NCBI RefSeq assembly: GCF_000497045.1
Contig: NW_015961970.1
Coordinates: 186,802-250,801, forward strand
Direction: 5' to 3'
Source: Kalmanozyma brasiliensis GHG001
Lineage: Eukaryota; Basidiomycota; Ustilaginomycetes; Ustilaginales
Length of the DNA: 64,000 nt
Positions 35,713 to 46,945 of this stretch are shown here, piece after piece (positions within the stretch are counted from its first letter, which is position 1; each line of letters starts with the position of its first letter). The notes beneath the pieces are model-generated. The model was given only the letters and a program-made list of their open reading frames with translations. It was not told the DNA's origin and ran no database searches. A program made the position numbers and the translations under genes.

Positions 35713-37824
35713 CTAGTGCGCAGCGTCGACGTGCGTTTTCGCAGTCTCACCATGCTCTGACGCCTCGCCCTGCACACCACGCCGGCTTTGCAGCTGCACC
35801 ACCTCCTCGCTGCCTATGTACTGATTCTCATCCGCGTCCTCCAATTCGTCCTCCTCGTACGTCTTGTTCAGTGCCACATCCTGCTGCACATACACACCCA
35901 CTCCCTGTTCTTCTCCAGTCTGATAATAGTCCGCAAAATCCTGCTGATCCTGCAGATATTCGTCCTGAATCTCCTCGTCCTGCATCGCCTCCTCCTCCTC
36001 CACTCGCAAGAACGGATGTTGCAGCAGCTCCGCAGCCGTCTTCCTTCGCGTACAATCCACATGCAGGCACGACTTGACCATGTCCAGCGCGTCCGCCACA
36101 TCCTGCGCGTGCTGCTCTGGGTACGGATGACTCCCTGCGTTCCTCAATTCCGGATTTAACCGAAAGATGAAGTCCGTCAGCGAACCCGAATTGCTCACCG
36201 TCGGGATGTTGCAGTGGAACGTGCGGTTGTGCAGCATAGCACACGTCTCCATGCGTGACTTGCCAAAGATCACCGCAATCTCGAGGAGCGCTTCCACGTC
36301 GTCGTTCGAGTTGAACACGGGAAATCGACGGATGAGGAGAGTGAGCAGGATCACGCCCGCAGACCAGATGTCGATCGCGACGGTTTGGTCTTGACATTTG
36401 AAGAGCACTTCGGGTGCACGGAAGCCGCGAGTGCCAGCACGATTGGCTCGGACGCCTTGTCGGGCGTCGTAGATGTTGTAGCCGACTCGCTCGGGTGGGG
36501 GGTCCATCAGGCCGGCTTTGGTCGAGGTGCTGAGGGCGTCTGCGTTGGATGCGGAGCCAGACGCTGTTCCAGCTGATGCTGATCCAGAAACGGCGATTGC
36601 GGTGATGTCCGAAGGTGCCGGCGGACCGGAGAGCGGTTTGCCGGGCTCAAACCAGATCGAGTCGACCGCTCGATTGATCTCCTTGGTGCCATGTGGGTGT
36701 TCCGGCGTCGGACACGTGTGGTGACACTTGCCTCGCCATTCCGTCGGCTCAAAGCGTTCGGCTAGACCAAAGTCACACAGCGTGCCATGTCCCGTGGAAG
36801 GATCATACAGGAAGTTGGCGGGCTTGATGTCGCGATGCATGATGCCTGCATCGTGTACGCTCTGCAGGGCCGAAAACAGACATCGGAAGTAGTACTTGAA
36901 GTCGCCGAGCGGCATCTCCTTGTAGTAGTCGCGAAAGTCGCGATGGCGACTGTACGGCATGACGGCGACAATCTGATCGTCGGAGCGAAAGGCAGTGATG
37001 AGGTAGGAGACGTACTCTGCCGAGCGCAGGTCCTCCATGATGGAGAGCTCGTTGAAGATGCGCTGTGGGCTAGAGGTGACGTAGATCTTCTTGAGAGCCA
37101 CATGGCAGACGCCTTTGCGGAGTGGATCGAGAGGACCACGCGCGACCCACTCGTCGTTGACATATATGCTGTGCTGCAGATCGACGGCTTTGTAGACGGA
37201 AGAGAAGGTGCCTTCGCCCAGTCGGTCGACAATCTGGTAGTGTTCGCCGAGGCCTTCGATTGCGCTCTCCATCTCATGGATTTCTTCTTGCAGCTTGAGG
37301 AACTCGGCATGCCGCGCATCCTCGCTGGACGTGTTGACGGGCGGATCGGTGGTTTCCTCTGTTGCATCGTCTCCATCGTCTGTCGTTTCAGCTGCTTGGT
37401 CGATTCCATCGTCTTCTTCAGGTAGCGGCTGAGCAGCAGGCTCCTTCAATCCTTCCTGTTGCTGTGCGTACTGATGAGTATGATGTGCCAGCGACTGGTC
37501 GTTGTATGCGCCTTGCATCGGTGCGAGGAGTGCGGGCTGGGGCTGAAGTGATGTTCGCATCATCTCTGCGCTTGTAGAGGCGTGCTGAGTTGGATCAACG
37601 TTACCCTTTGGTGTTGTATGCGCCGATTGTGGTTGTTCAGGATGCTGTTGGACACTGACTGAGGCACCTGTCTGATTGTGTGTGGCGGCTATTGATCCGG
37701 AGAGCTGCCGTGGGCTTTGCGGCAATGTGGCCGATCTTGTTGGGAGATCTTCGGCAACGTGAGACCTTTGTTGCTCTTGTGAACGCCAGGGAGGGTCTGG
37801 GTTACCTTGAAGAAGGTCTGTCAT
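35713..37824 (-). CDS. CDC7: CDC7/Hsk1-type protein kinase (DDK catalytic subunit)
   Basis: 703 residues. After a disordered 190-residue Gln/Ser/Thr-rich N-terminus comes a protein kinase domain: GEGTFSSVY (203-211), VALKK with catalytic Lys245, MHRDIKPAN (329-337) and CDFGLAER (350-357). Insert sequences typical of Cdc7 separate the lobes: one near 218-240 (YVNDEWVARGPLDPLRKG) and a long one between DFG and GTRGFRAPEVL (about 360-460) with a CHHTC zinc-like motif. Cdc7 with Dbf4 phosphorylates MCM helicase to start DNA replication. The C-terminus (about 620-703) is very acidic and Gln-rich, unusual in length. No introns. Divergent from SAP18. Confidence 0.92.
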   Translation of the reverse strand: MTDLLQGNPDPPWRSQEQQRSHVAEDLPTRSATLPQSPRQLSGSIAATHNQTGASVSVQQHPEQPQSAHTTPKGNVDPTQHASTSAEMMRTSLQPQPALLAPMQGAYNDQSLAHHTHQYAQQQEGLKEPAAQPLPEEDDGIDQAAETTDDGDDATEETTDPPVNTSSEDARHAEFLKLQEEIHEMESAIEGLGEHYQIVDRLGEGTFSSVYKAVDLQHSIYVNDEWVARGPLDPLRKGVCHVALKKIYVTSSPQRIFNELSIMEDLRSAEYVSYLITAFRSDDQIVAVMPYSRHRDFRDYYKEMPLGDFKYYFRCLFSALQSVHDAGIMHRDIKPANFLYDPSTGHGTLCDFGLAERFEPTEWRGKCHHTCPTPEHPHGTKEINRAVDSIWFEPGKPLSGPPAPSDITAIAVSGSASAGTASGSASNADALSTSTKAGLMDPPPERVGYNIYDARQGVRANRAGTRGFRAPEVLFKCQDQTVAIDIWSAGVILLTLLIRRFPVFNSNDDVEALLEIAVIFGKSRMETCAMLHNRTFHCNIPTVSNSGSLTDFIFRLNPELRNAGSHPYPEQHAQDVADALDMVKSCLHVDCTRRKTAAELLQHPFLRVEEEEAMQDEEIQDEYLQDQQDFADYYQTGEEQGVGVYVQQDVALNKTYEEDELEDADENQYIGSEEVVQLQSRRGVQGEASEHGETAKTHVDAAH

Positions 37825-38570
37825 GGCGGAGACGAAGCTGTGTCCATGGGCCTGGGAAGGGTGAATGCTAGGTCTGTCGCAAGAAGGTGCTGAGCTGGGG
37901 ACCCAGAAGCCGGGCAGTTGGGCTGAACAGAGCCACGACGCCTCACTGATGGCAAGGTCGGGCGATTAAATGCGGTCGGCAGCCAACAAGGGACTATATG
38001 CTGTTTCCTCCGGAGCTCAATTCTGCTGACAGCGCTGCAGCATCGCCGAGGCGTGTTGAGATGCGATTACGCGGAAACGATGGCCAGGGATGCTGAGGGT
38101 ATGCACCTTATCCGGTCTGCACTGAGCCGAAGAACGAGCGGCTGGGTGAAGAGGCTTGCTGTCGAGTCGCGTGACTTGCTGCTGCCCGAATCTGCGTGCG
38201 AAGTTGTGGGGATCAGCGAGCGATGCGGAAGAAAGGGCGGATGAGCAGCGCTATGGAGTGCCGCGAGACCGGGAGGCGCGCCTGCTAAGAGCGGGATGCT
38301 GAGTGTGTTGGTGTGATGGCGTTGAGAAGGTCGGAAGCACCTTTCGCGTATATCACATTCTGTTGAGCGCAAGAGAACAACACTTTGCACGCGTCTTGAG
38401 CGAAACTTTAGCAGAAGCAACACCGACGCATCTCAACTTTCTTCGCGAAAAACTCCACATGTCGCCTAAGGGCTGCATCTCCATCTCGCTCGTCTGTTAC
38501 CACCACCACCACGACCTTACTCGACGCTTCGGGCTCATTCAGATACGAGCTTGGAGCTGACACCATCAGC
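37825..38570. promoter_or_regulatory. Divergent promoter region CDC7 / SAP18
   Basis: About 745 bases between divergent starts; the sequence GCGTATATCAC near 38347 is TATA-like. No gene seen. Confidence 0.4.
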
Positions 38571-39269
38571 ATGGCTGAAAGGCCTTCGTCGCCAGGCGAT
38601 GACGTGAGTCTCCATCTCTAGCTCAGAATGTAGGCTGCTCAACTTTGCTGACCTCTCCAGCCTCCTGCTCCCTTCATGCTACAGGCTACTCCTTTCTTGC
38701 TCAGGGTCTACGTAAAGTCAGCTCCCTTCCGACCCTTGAGTGACTTTCATCAGGACATACGTCCCGCTCGCGACGAGTTCAAGTTGTATGTTTGGAAGAC
38801 AAACACACTCCGAGAGATCGCACAGATGCTCTACGATGCGGACCCGTCCATCTCGTCACCTCTGGCGCTGCATGCCTTCCGGCACGTCTTCTGGAACGAC
38901 CGACGACGCGAGTACAATGCTGAGCCCGTTGGCGCTGGCATCACCCGTGTATCGCTCGACAGTGTCTCAGCCCTCCTATCTGATATCGACGCAAGCGATC
39001 ACAGCGGCATGGACGTGGACGCGGCCGACCAGCAGCAAGACCCGAAAGCTATCGGGGAACCCACATCGAAGGTGCTTGGCTGGGACATGCTGCGAGAGGA
39101 GATGGACGACAAAGCAGCTGGCATGACCGTGGCCGAGATTGATCTTGCGGATGACGACGTGCTCGACTGCGTCATCAAGCCGGACCCAACGCTAGCGCTG
39201 GCACCAAAGACGACCAAGTCAATAGGCCGTGAGCGGTCATCAGATCGCTTCGGTCGCTCGCGGCGTTGA
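38571..39269 (+). CDS. SAP18: SAP18 homologue, two exons
   Basis: Exon 1 (38571-38603, MAERPSSPGDD) is joined to exon 2 (38661-39269) by a 57-nt intron with GTGAGT, CTGACCT and CCAG ends, giving 213 residues. TPFLLRVYVK, then DEFKLYVWKTNTLREIAQML, match the ubiquitin-like fold of SAP18, which is part of the Sin3 histone deacetylase complex and of the ASAP/exon-junction complex. The C-terminal half (about 115-160) contains a low-complexity Asp/Gln insert and the protein ends in an Arg/Ser-rich tail (RERSSDRFGRSRR), as in RNA-linked SAP18 proteins. A second in-frame acceptor (CTACAG, 24 nt downstream) would drop eight residues. Confidence 0.88.
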
Positions 39270-39902
39270 CGACAGCATCTCGTTCTCGTTCGTTGTATTC
39301 TAATTCATGATCAAGGTCTCACAGTCACAATATACCCGACGTAGTTCTAGCGATCACACAAAGTGGCTGGATATTGTGGGGGTTGGCGGCCAGGAACGGC
39401 CAATTTTGGATTGAACGAGAGTCGACGTGAGCTCGACGAGAGACTAAGTGGTGCAAACAACGGCAACGAAAGGAAGGAGGAGTCTGTCAGTCCGATTGTT
39501 CCATGAAGAGAGTGACCGCGTGAAGAGGACCGCACGTCCGAGACCCTTCCTCCGTTCCGACCGATGACAATGCTCTGGCTCGATGTCAGACAAGTATAAT
39601 GATTCCGGATAGGGGGTTTTCTTCTCTGTACCCAACCGCAAATGGAAAGGCACCATCCGTTGAGGGAGTCCTGTATTTCATCTTTGTATGAGCAACTGAG
39701 CAGCAACCTCGCATCTTCCATCGTCACCCTCCTAATCTTTGCCTGGCCTTGCTGGTGCCTGCACAACCTGAATCTTGCAATGGCGTCTGCCTTCCTTTCT
39801 TTGGCTCGTCTGCTGTGCGGTCCTAGTCGGAGTGAGCGCCAATACTAACCTTCAGCCTAGACTGCGCGGATCGGTGTCAAAGAAGATAGAACCGACAGCA
39901 AT
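39270..39902. other. Convergent intergenic region
   Basis: About 630 bases between convergent stops of SAP18 and eS12. Frames on both strands but no recognisable gene; probably 3' UTRs. Confidence 0.4.
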
Positions 39903-40340
39903 TTAACGGCTCTTGAAGTACTCGAGGAGAACGTTGAGACCCTCGGACTCCTCACCGTAGTCCTTGACGACGACGCAGGAGCAGCCGACGACCTTACGGG
40001 GGTTGCCCTCGCGGTCGATCTTGCAGAGACCGGCCCAGGTACCAAGGGTCTTGGGGTCGGACACCTTGAGCAGGTCGATCTTGTGCTCGTTGCAGAGAGC
40101 CTCGATGAGCTTGAGGTACTCGGGCTCGTTGCAGGTCTCGACGAGAACGCAAAGGTGGGCCTGACGACGGTCGAGGGCCTTGGCGCACTCGCGGAGACCA
40201 CGAGCGAGACCGTCGTGGATGAGAGCCTTCTTGAGAACCTCCTGGAGAGCGTCCTCGATGGACATGGCGCCCTTGGCGGCGGGTGCCTCGGCAACCTCGA
40301 CCTCCTCAACCTGCTGGGGGACCTCCTCGACGTCAGACAT
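39903..40340 (-). CDS. RPS12: 40S ribosomal protein eS12
   Basis: 145 residues, single exon. After an acidic N-terminal tail ([20 protein letters not shown]) the sequence [40 protein letters not shown] and [20 protein letters not shown] is eS12. Small-subunit ribosomal protein with an L7Ae-type fold. Head to head with uS17, with 803 bp between start codons. Confidence 0.95.
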   Translation of the reverse strand: MSDVEEVPQQVEEVEVAEAPAAKGAMSIEDALQEVLKKALIHDGLARGLRECAKALDRRQAHLCVLVETCNEPEYLKLIEALCNEHKIDLLKVSDPKTLGTWAGLCKIDREGNPRKVVGCSCVVVKDYGEESEGLNVLLEYFKSR

Positions 40341-41143
40341 TTTGGTGGATGAAAAAAGGGTTGGCTTCTTCGAAAGGGATCGCTAGAAAGAAGTGTCGGC
40401 GATTCCTACTCAGCACGAAGGGTGAAGAATGGGAATACGGAGATGTAAAGATGGGTAGATGGTGGACAGGAGAAGCTGTTGCAACGATGGATCTTCAGAC
40501 GACGATGAGGGCCAAGCTCAAAATCTGTCGAGACGCTCAGCCCGCAGACATCGGGCCAGCCTTCTACGTGCTTGCAGCGAAATGCCTTCCGGAGCAATGA
40601 GAGTCCTCCCGATCCTGTTCCCAGCCCGAGTCGACATTCATTTTGACTTGATGCGCTACCTGTTGGAATTCGGTTTCTTCTGAGTCCACATTTTGAGTGG
40701 TTCGGAAGGTCAGCACGTGACCTCCGAGGAGAAACTGTAGAAAGTGCTTAACGGGAAAGAAAAGCACAAATGGTTGCATTTCGAACTTTTCTAATTCGAT
40801 GAAGAAATACAATCGCGGAGGGCAGTCGAGCAGTGTCCTTGCGACAAGCTCTCACGAGTTTGCAGCTCGAGACTAGCTCTGCAACCTCGAAATTGCAGAA
40901 GGAAATTCTAGGCTTGCGTGCCAGTCAACGCAGTTCAGCCAGGCGAGAGAGAGCTTCTCAGAGACCTCGAATTCTACGAGGGCGAGCGAGTGTGCGTCTG
41001 GGCTGGCAGCGCTCAGCTTCGCTACCAGTTCGCAGTTTCGCAGTTCGAGTGTACTCGCCAGCTTGCTCGTCGTCAAGGTCGTTGTCACTACCATCGTGTT
41101 CCCTTCAAGACCATTATCATCCACCACCAAATAATCGCCCATC
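40341..41143. promoter_or_regulatory. Divergent promoter of two ribosomal protein genes
   Basis: 803 bases between eS12 (minus) and uS17 (plus) starts. CACGTGAC at 40714-40721 is RTCACRTG on the minus strand, near the middle of the interval. A GTGCTT/AAGCAC stem flanks 40741-40770. The arrangement suggests shared control. Confidence 0.45.
40714..40721. promoter_or_regulatory. CACGTGAC (Cbf1-type) site
   Basis: E-box CACGTG with flanking AC, so GTCACGTG on the minus strand, about 375 nt from the eS12 start and 425 nt from the uS17 start. Confidence 0.4.
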
Positions 41144-42509
41144 ATGTCCAACGTTGAGCTCGGTGTCCAGACCGAAAAGGCTTTCCAGAAGCAGCCCATC
41201 TTCCAGAACTCCAAGGCCGCCCGCAAGACCACCCGCGACCGCCGATGGTACAAGGATGTCGGTCTTGGCTTCAAGACCCCCCGTGCCGCCATTGACGGTA
41301 CCTACATTGGTAAGCATCTCGACATTCCCATCGGCACATCTATCAGCTTTCGAGGCAGTGCAGCCGCCATTCAGACGACAGCAGCAGCAGCAACAGAAGC
41401 AACCCAGACAGCATCGACAGGACTCAGCATTGTGACAGACAGGATCAAAGGAGCACAGGCCTCAGCATTGAGCAGAATGATACCGTCTCCATATAGAGGC
41501 GACAGGGCACCGACAGAAAGATTCGCAAGGAGATCGCAGGATGACATAGGACGCCGTTTAGCAGCAACAATGTGCCAAGCTGGACTCGCAAGGCGGCCCA
41601 TCAATGCTTCCTGAGACGTTGCGCCCTTTGACGCAGGGCAAGCATGGTACGACGGAAGGACCGGACAGCATCAGACGTCGAAGGAGGACGCTCAAGCTGG
41701 GCATGTTCACCATTGGACTTCAATGCGTATCAGCAGTCGTTCTCATCATGGACTGGCGCCGACTTGTGGCAGGAGCCTATCTCGCGTACCAACACGTAGA
41801 CAGAAGACCGGATGCCGTCACGACACCTTTGCGGACATGCTTTGGAGCGATCTGCGCATCATCCTTGGACAGGATGACGGAGAAGAATGGGTCGCATTCG
41901 AATCCTTGCCAGACCGCCTTCAGCCTCATCACCAGCACGTTCACGTTGTCGCCATCGCCGGCTCGCAGCCATGCTGTCGCAACACGACCTGCTCGTTCGA
42001 AAGTCCTGCTGTCTCTGCTATCTTTGCTACCGCTGGCATCTTCTGCTGTCGTAGGATCACTGGACTCCCATCACTGCCTCGACAAGCTGATAGATGCGTA
42101 CGCCTCTCGCAATGTTGCGAGCAAAATCACTGACTCTCTTTGCACCACCCTTCGATCGCATTGTCGCCAATTGCGTTTTGGGCCCCTCTTCATAGACAAG
42201 AAGTGCCCCTGGACTGGTCTCGTTTCCATCCGTGGCCGTATCCTGACCGGAAAGGTTGTCTCGACCAAGATGACCCGCACCATTGTCATCCGCCGAGAGT
42301 ACCTCCACTTCGTCCCCAAGTACTCGCGATACGAGAAGCGCCACAAGAACGTCGCCGCCCACGTCTCGCCCGCTTTCCGTGTCCAGGTTGGCGACACCGT
42401 CACCATCGGCCAGTGCCGCCCTCTCTCCAAGACTGTTCGTTTCAACGTCCTCAAGGTCTCCAAGAACAAGTCTGCCGAGAAGGCCGCCAAGCAGTTCGGT
42501 CGTTTCTAA
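41144..42509 (+). CDS. RPS11: 40S ribosomal protein uS17 (S11), two exons
   Basis: Exons 41144-41309 and 42196-42509, joined at ATT G|GTAAGC ... CATAG|AC AAG, give 159 residues: [20 protein letters not shown] through [20 protein letters not shown] and [20 protein letters not shown] to the end [20 protein letters not shown]. This is uS17 (S11 in older naming), an early-binding 40S protein. The intron is 886 nt, the longest in the window. A CTGAC site near 42128 is a plausible branch point. The intron region can be read in frame with exon 2 for a long distance, but that frame has no protein-like content. Confidence 0.95.
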
Positions 42510-43255
42510 GCGTCTCGTCTGAGATTGCGAAGAACAAGATCGTCCTATCATCCATCCCCCAAAAAACATTCGGTCTCGATTCGCAGGAGGGCGAGAGCCT
42601 GCTACGAGACCCGTTGTACACCATCCTTCCACATGCATAACCTCCGACCCTCTCTCTCCCAATATCATCATCGAGTATTCTCACGGTCACTCTCTGTGCC
42701 CTGTCTGAGGTGACTGACCACACGCATTCTCGGTCAATGCAAAAACATGTCTGCCAGAAGATTCCGTCGATTGATTTGAGTGCTGCACAGCCGCTGCCAA
42801 TGAAGCCCTGCCTGGACAGTGCGGTGTGATCTGCATGATGGAAGGACTGCTGTGAACATGCATTCGAAGGTGCGAAAGAGACCCTGCTCGAGAAGCGAAA
42901 GAGAGGCAGGAGATGTCGAAAATGCTAAGATGTGCGAGTGCAATCACTAACATGATCAAAAAAATCGATCACGAATCCAAGCTGTGCTGGTGCGGCCAAC
43001 TGACGCGCACGGCCACACAACAGAGCTCACTACGACAGTCTCCAACTTGGAAGGAAGGTTCGACGAGAACACCTACTTATGTTCCACATCCACGTCGATC
43101 CCATCCACTCTTGTCCATCCTTACGAACTCACCACGCTTTCGATCTACGCTGCGCATAGCACTCGGACGCATCTCGAGACATCGACGACCCGACTCTGAT
43201 CCGGCAGACATCGGCTCCTGATACGAGGCCATCCACCCACGATCCCCTCTTCACA
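42510..43255. other. Intergenic region uS17 / clathrin light chain
   Basis: About 745 bases between two plus-strand genes, holding the uS17 3' UTR and the promoter of the clathrin light chain gene. No gene recognised. Confidence 0.4.
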
Positions 43256-44219
43256 ATGGCATTCGACTTTGGCGAGTCCAAACCTTCGGATCCCACCGCA
43301 GACTTCCTCGCTCGCGAGCGCGAGGCGGCTGGAGTCCTCTCTGGCGATGCCGACCTCTTTGGCTCTTCCAACGCGGCAGGCGCTGGCGCATCTGCCGACG
43401 ACTTTGAACGATCCGCATCCGCTTTCCCTGCGCTAGACGACGATCTCGCTCCTGCTGCCGCGGCTCCGTCCAGCAACAACGCAGGCGCTTCGTCTGGATT
43501 CGGCTTCGACGACTTCGAGGACAGACCCGCTGCCAAGCCCGCGGCCGATGACGAAGTTGGAAAGTTCCAGCAGAACTTCCCTGAGCTGGATGACGGTCCT
43601 TCGGCCAACGGTAACGGCGCTTCGTACCACGATGATGCAGTAGGTTCTTTCGCACATGTCGATGCGATCTGCGTCCAGAGATAACCGTGTAACTTACCTT
43701 GACGACTCCCTCTTTTGTCACGTTTTTAAGGACGACCTGATGAGCGCACCTTCCGCTCCCGCCCGCGCTGCCCCCACATCCTCCGCGCCCACCGCGCAGC
43801 CCACCTACTCGTACTCCTACGAAGAGCCCACGGAGGAGCCCGAAGCTGTGCGTCAATGGCGCGAGACGCAAAAGGATGCCATTGCCAAGCGCGACGCCGA
43901 GGGCGAGCGCAAAAAGGCGGAAGCCATCTCGAAAGCCGAGCAGGACATCGACCACTTTTACGCCGAGTACAATGCCAAGAAGGAGAAGAACATTGCGGCC
44001 AACAAGGAGAACGAGGCCAAGTTCCAGGAAGAGCGAACGCGCGAGCTTGCCGAAGGCACCACGTGGGATCGCGTCACCAAGCTGGTGGATCTCAAGAATA
44101 GCCAGAGCAAGACCATCGCCAGGGCCGGCCCCGGAAGCAGCGACCTGAGCAGGATGAAGGAGGTCTACCTCAAGCTGAGGAGGGAGGGCGAGCGCGCACC
44201 TGGTGCCGCTGGGTACTGA
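43256..44219 (+). CDS. CLC1: Clathrin light chain, two exons
   Basis: Exons 43256-43639 and 43731-44219 give 290 residues; the 91-nt intron starts GTAGGT and ends TTTTTAAG. The N-terminal half is acidic and disordered (Asp/Ala/Ser-rich) and includes [13 protein letters not shown] just before the intron. The C-terminal half contains the light-chain helix that packs on clathrin heavy chain: [20 protein letters not shown], a coiled coil to about residue 240, then [20 protein letters not shown] and [18 protein letters not shown]. This fits fungal clathrin light chain, which regulates triskelion assembly at endosomes and the Golgi. Confidence 0.92.
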
Positions 44220-44519
44220 GCGCAGCGCTTCAGGGCACGGGGAGACATGCGCTGAACCGTCCTTCTTTGTAGATTACCTCCGGTTCTTGACATTACACAG
44301 ATCACTTGCTTGTATTGCCTGACAGAAAGGTCCTTGACAAACATTCACTTCAGTCTGAGCTGCACAACCTCGATGCGACTCAATCTCGGCGCTGCTCGCG
44401 GACCAAATGCCTCACCACGACACGCAAAGAAAGTTGCAAGCAGTCCTGATTGATACAACCACGTTACCCAAAAGCAGCCATTTTGTAAAAGTACATGCTA
44501 AAACCCCCCTTCGTATCGA
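44220..44519. other. Convergent intergenic region
   Basis: 300 bases between convergent stops; 3' UTRs only as far as can be seen. Confidence 0.4.
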
Positions 44520-45437
44520 CTACAAGAAGTACTCTGGCGCTGGCCGCTTTGCCGGTACGCCATGTGCCTCCTGCGCCGCCGCATCGAACGTCTCGTACTT
44601 CTGATTCAACGCGTCGTCCAGCTTGAGGATGCTCGCCACGTTTCCGCACCTGTAGCAGTAATTCGGTGCCGACCAAACGGTCACAATGGTCTGGTCGAAC
44701 ATCAACTTGTATCCCTCGAGCACCAGCTGATGTGCTCTTGCGATGAGGTCGAGGTCGTTCGTATGTGCGAATTGCTGTACGATGTCGCCACCGAACAGGT
44801 ACCCTGCTCCCCTCGGACTCATTCCCCACCCCGCAATATCGTCCGGATCGGACCAGAGGAGATCGCACATGGCACCATCGTGCGGCACCTCCTGCTTGCG
44901 ATCGATGCTTCTGATCTGATCCAACGTCGTGATGCTCGGACTCAACCCGCCGTGGACGCAAAACACCCGACCATCCACCACAGCTCCCAACGCCAGATAG
45001 TCAAACACCTCGCAGCAGTACCTCCACACGTTGACGCTGCCGTACTTGCGCACGCACTCGTCGTAGAAGCCGTACACCTGTGTGATCTGCCGCGACTCGT
45101 GATTCCCGCGGATCAACGTTATCCGATCCGGATAGCGCACTTTCAACGCGAGAAGGAGAAGAAACGTTTCGACCGAGTAGAAGCCCCGATCGACAAAATC
45201 ACCCATGAAGAGGTAGCTCGTCTCGGGACAGGGACCACCGTGTTTGAACAGCTCCATGAGGTCGAAGAATTGACCGTGGATGTCACCACAGATGGTGACG
45301 GGCGCATCGACGTGTTGGACATTGCCCTCTTCGATAAGAATCTCGCGCGCTTTGAGACAGAGCTCCTTGACTTGCGTCTCGGAGAGCGGCTGACATTTTT
45401 GGAGCTGCTCGATTTGAGCGTCGAGGTCGCTACCCAT
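44520..45437 (-). CDS. Serine/threonine phosphatase PP4 catalytic subunit (Pph3-like)
   Basis: 305 residues of a PPP-family phosphatase with the metal site GDIHG (51-55), GDFVDRG (79-85) and GNHE (111-114). It ends in YFL, whose terminal Leu is carboxymethylated in PP2A-like enzymes. Within the family it matches PP4 better than PP2A or PP6: the N-terminus [34 protein letters not shown] and TIDRKQ-like [12 protein letters not shown] are PP4 features. PP4 acts in DNA-damage recovery and dephosphorylation of gamma-H2A. TIP41, a regulator of the PP2A-like family, is coded elsewhere in the window. No introns; divergent from the DLD2-type gene. Confidence 0.9.
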   Translation of the reverse strand: MGSDLDAQIEQLQKCQPLSETQVKELCLKAREILIEEGNVQHVDAPVTICGDIHGQFFDLMELFKHGGPCPETSYLFMGDFVDRGFYSVETFLLLLALKVRYPDRITLIRGNHESRQITQVYGFYDECVRKYGSVNVWRYCCEVFDYLALGAVVDGRVFCVHGGLSPSITTLDQIRSIDRKQEVPHDGAMCDLLWSDPDDIAGWGMSPRGAGYLFGGDIVQQFAHTNDLDLIARAHQLVLEGYKLMFDQTIVTVWSAPNYCYRCGNVASILKLDDALNQKYETFDAAAQEAHGVPAKRPAPEYFL

Positions 45438-46945
45438 GGTGGGCTATGGAAGGGGGATGGACGGAGAGGGGCTGAAATGGGCCGCCTCGCTGTCCCGCTG
45501 CTGCTTGGTGGAGGCAGTCGACCGCCCGCTCGCTGAAAAATCAAGACGCTAAGATGCTGTGAAGAGCGTGATTAGGAGCGCGGCGATGTCCGTGACAGTG
45601 CAGAAGGCTGCCTGCGTGCGCGAAAAGGCGGACTGGATGCAGACGATGAAGCTCAGTCGCTTATATCGTCACTTAGCGCGTGACTGGAATGTGGGCTGCG
45701 GCGGTATGTACAGACAGTCTATGCGTGACCCCGCTGAAAGAGGCGTGTCGGAAACGATTCGATGCTGAGTCGCGGAAGAAGTCCCGATGCTGCGCGCTGG
45801 TTGCTGAGGACGAGGCGGAAAGACGTGTCGGGTCGATCCGATGGTATGCGGATGGAGTGCGGGTGAGCTGCAACGATACTGCTGCTGATGCGAAGACAAT
45901 GCAGGCTACTTGTACGCTTGTGGATGATGAAGATGGCGGCTGCAAACGCTGCCTTTTGGGTACGCCGACGAAGAGATGGTAGTGGTCGTTCGACCAGGTT
46001 GCGATCGACGTCGGTGTAGATACGCATCAGCTGCACGTCGAGTAGATTGCGGGCTGCGAGGCGTGTCTGGAGAATCACGAATTTTGAGAATTTTTATCGA
46101 ATTCTGGACTCCACAACTTCAGTCAGAAGGACGGCGCTGTGGCGCTTCGGATCAAATTGGCTGGCTTCGTGACTGGACCCTGAGCGAAAGCTTGATTCGC
46201 TCACACGCCATGCGGACCGGCAAGGTGAGAGAAAGGAGAAAGGCGGGGATGCCGAAGCTGAAGGCCCTCATAGCTCGGATCGTCGCCAGGTTCTCCATTG
46301 ATCAACACCCCATGACTAATGATCAGGACATGCACATAGAGAGCGCCGCTTGAGATGGACACGGTCACACGCTGATCCGTCGTGCTGTCCAGGCTGATCC
46401 GATGGTAAAGCGCGAGGCTTCGTGATGCCTTCGCCTACCTGCAGCGGCTCCTCCGAACAAGGTGTCCACACGCCTGCAGAGATTGTCGCTGCAGGCATGG
46501 GGCGAATGTCGGAAGGCTCGTCGAGATGACCTGCTCTGATCTCTCGCATCAAAAGCGGGCGGAAACAGCCGCTGCTGGTCACTGCATTACCGGACCCTGA
46601 CTGCTCCAGCTCAATGGAGAGACCGTCGGCACTTTGCCGTGTGAGCAAAAGGCATCTCGGGGAATTGCACGGTCTGCAATCACTTTTTCGTTATGCCCAG
46701 GCGAGGCTCAAGTCGGAATGACTCCGAATTTAAGCAGGCAGCAGCGCCTGAGTAAAATCTTACGAAACAGGGAGAGACCCGGCCTTTCCGCACGGTCACC
46801 TACCAAGCTTCTTCTCAGCTACATTTCATCGTCTTCCTCAACCACCACATCTAGAGCCCTTTCGGCAAGCGTCTCTTTCTCTCTTCCCTACACAACACAT
46901 TTGCCTCCTCTTTGTCGCTCATCGCCGCTCAACCATCTCCACAAA
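45438..46945. promoter_or_regulatory. Long divergent region PP4C / DLD2-type
   Basis: About 1.5 kb between divergent starts without a recognisable gene. It contains an 8-bp perfect inverted repeat at 46472-46496 (GCCTGCAG, 9-nt loop, CTGCAGGC). Some frames of 90-120 residues occur on both strands but lack protein character. The DLD2-type frame is open upstream to 46634, probably through its 5' UTR. Confidence 0.4.
46472..46496. repeat. 8-bp inverted repeat with 9-nt loop
   Basis: GCCTGCAG and CTGCAGGC flank AGATTGTCG, in the otherwise empty region upstream of the dehydrogenase. It could be a dimeric factor site or chance. Confidence 0.5.

Noticed and set aside
41604..42509. 301-residue frame running from the uS17 intron into exon 2
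   Set aside because: Only the part from 42196 is homologous to uS17; the intron part has no recognisable features and the splice signals explain the gene fully.
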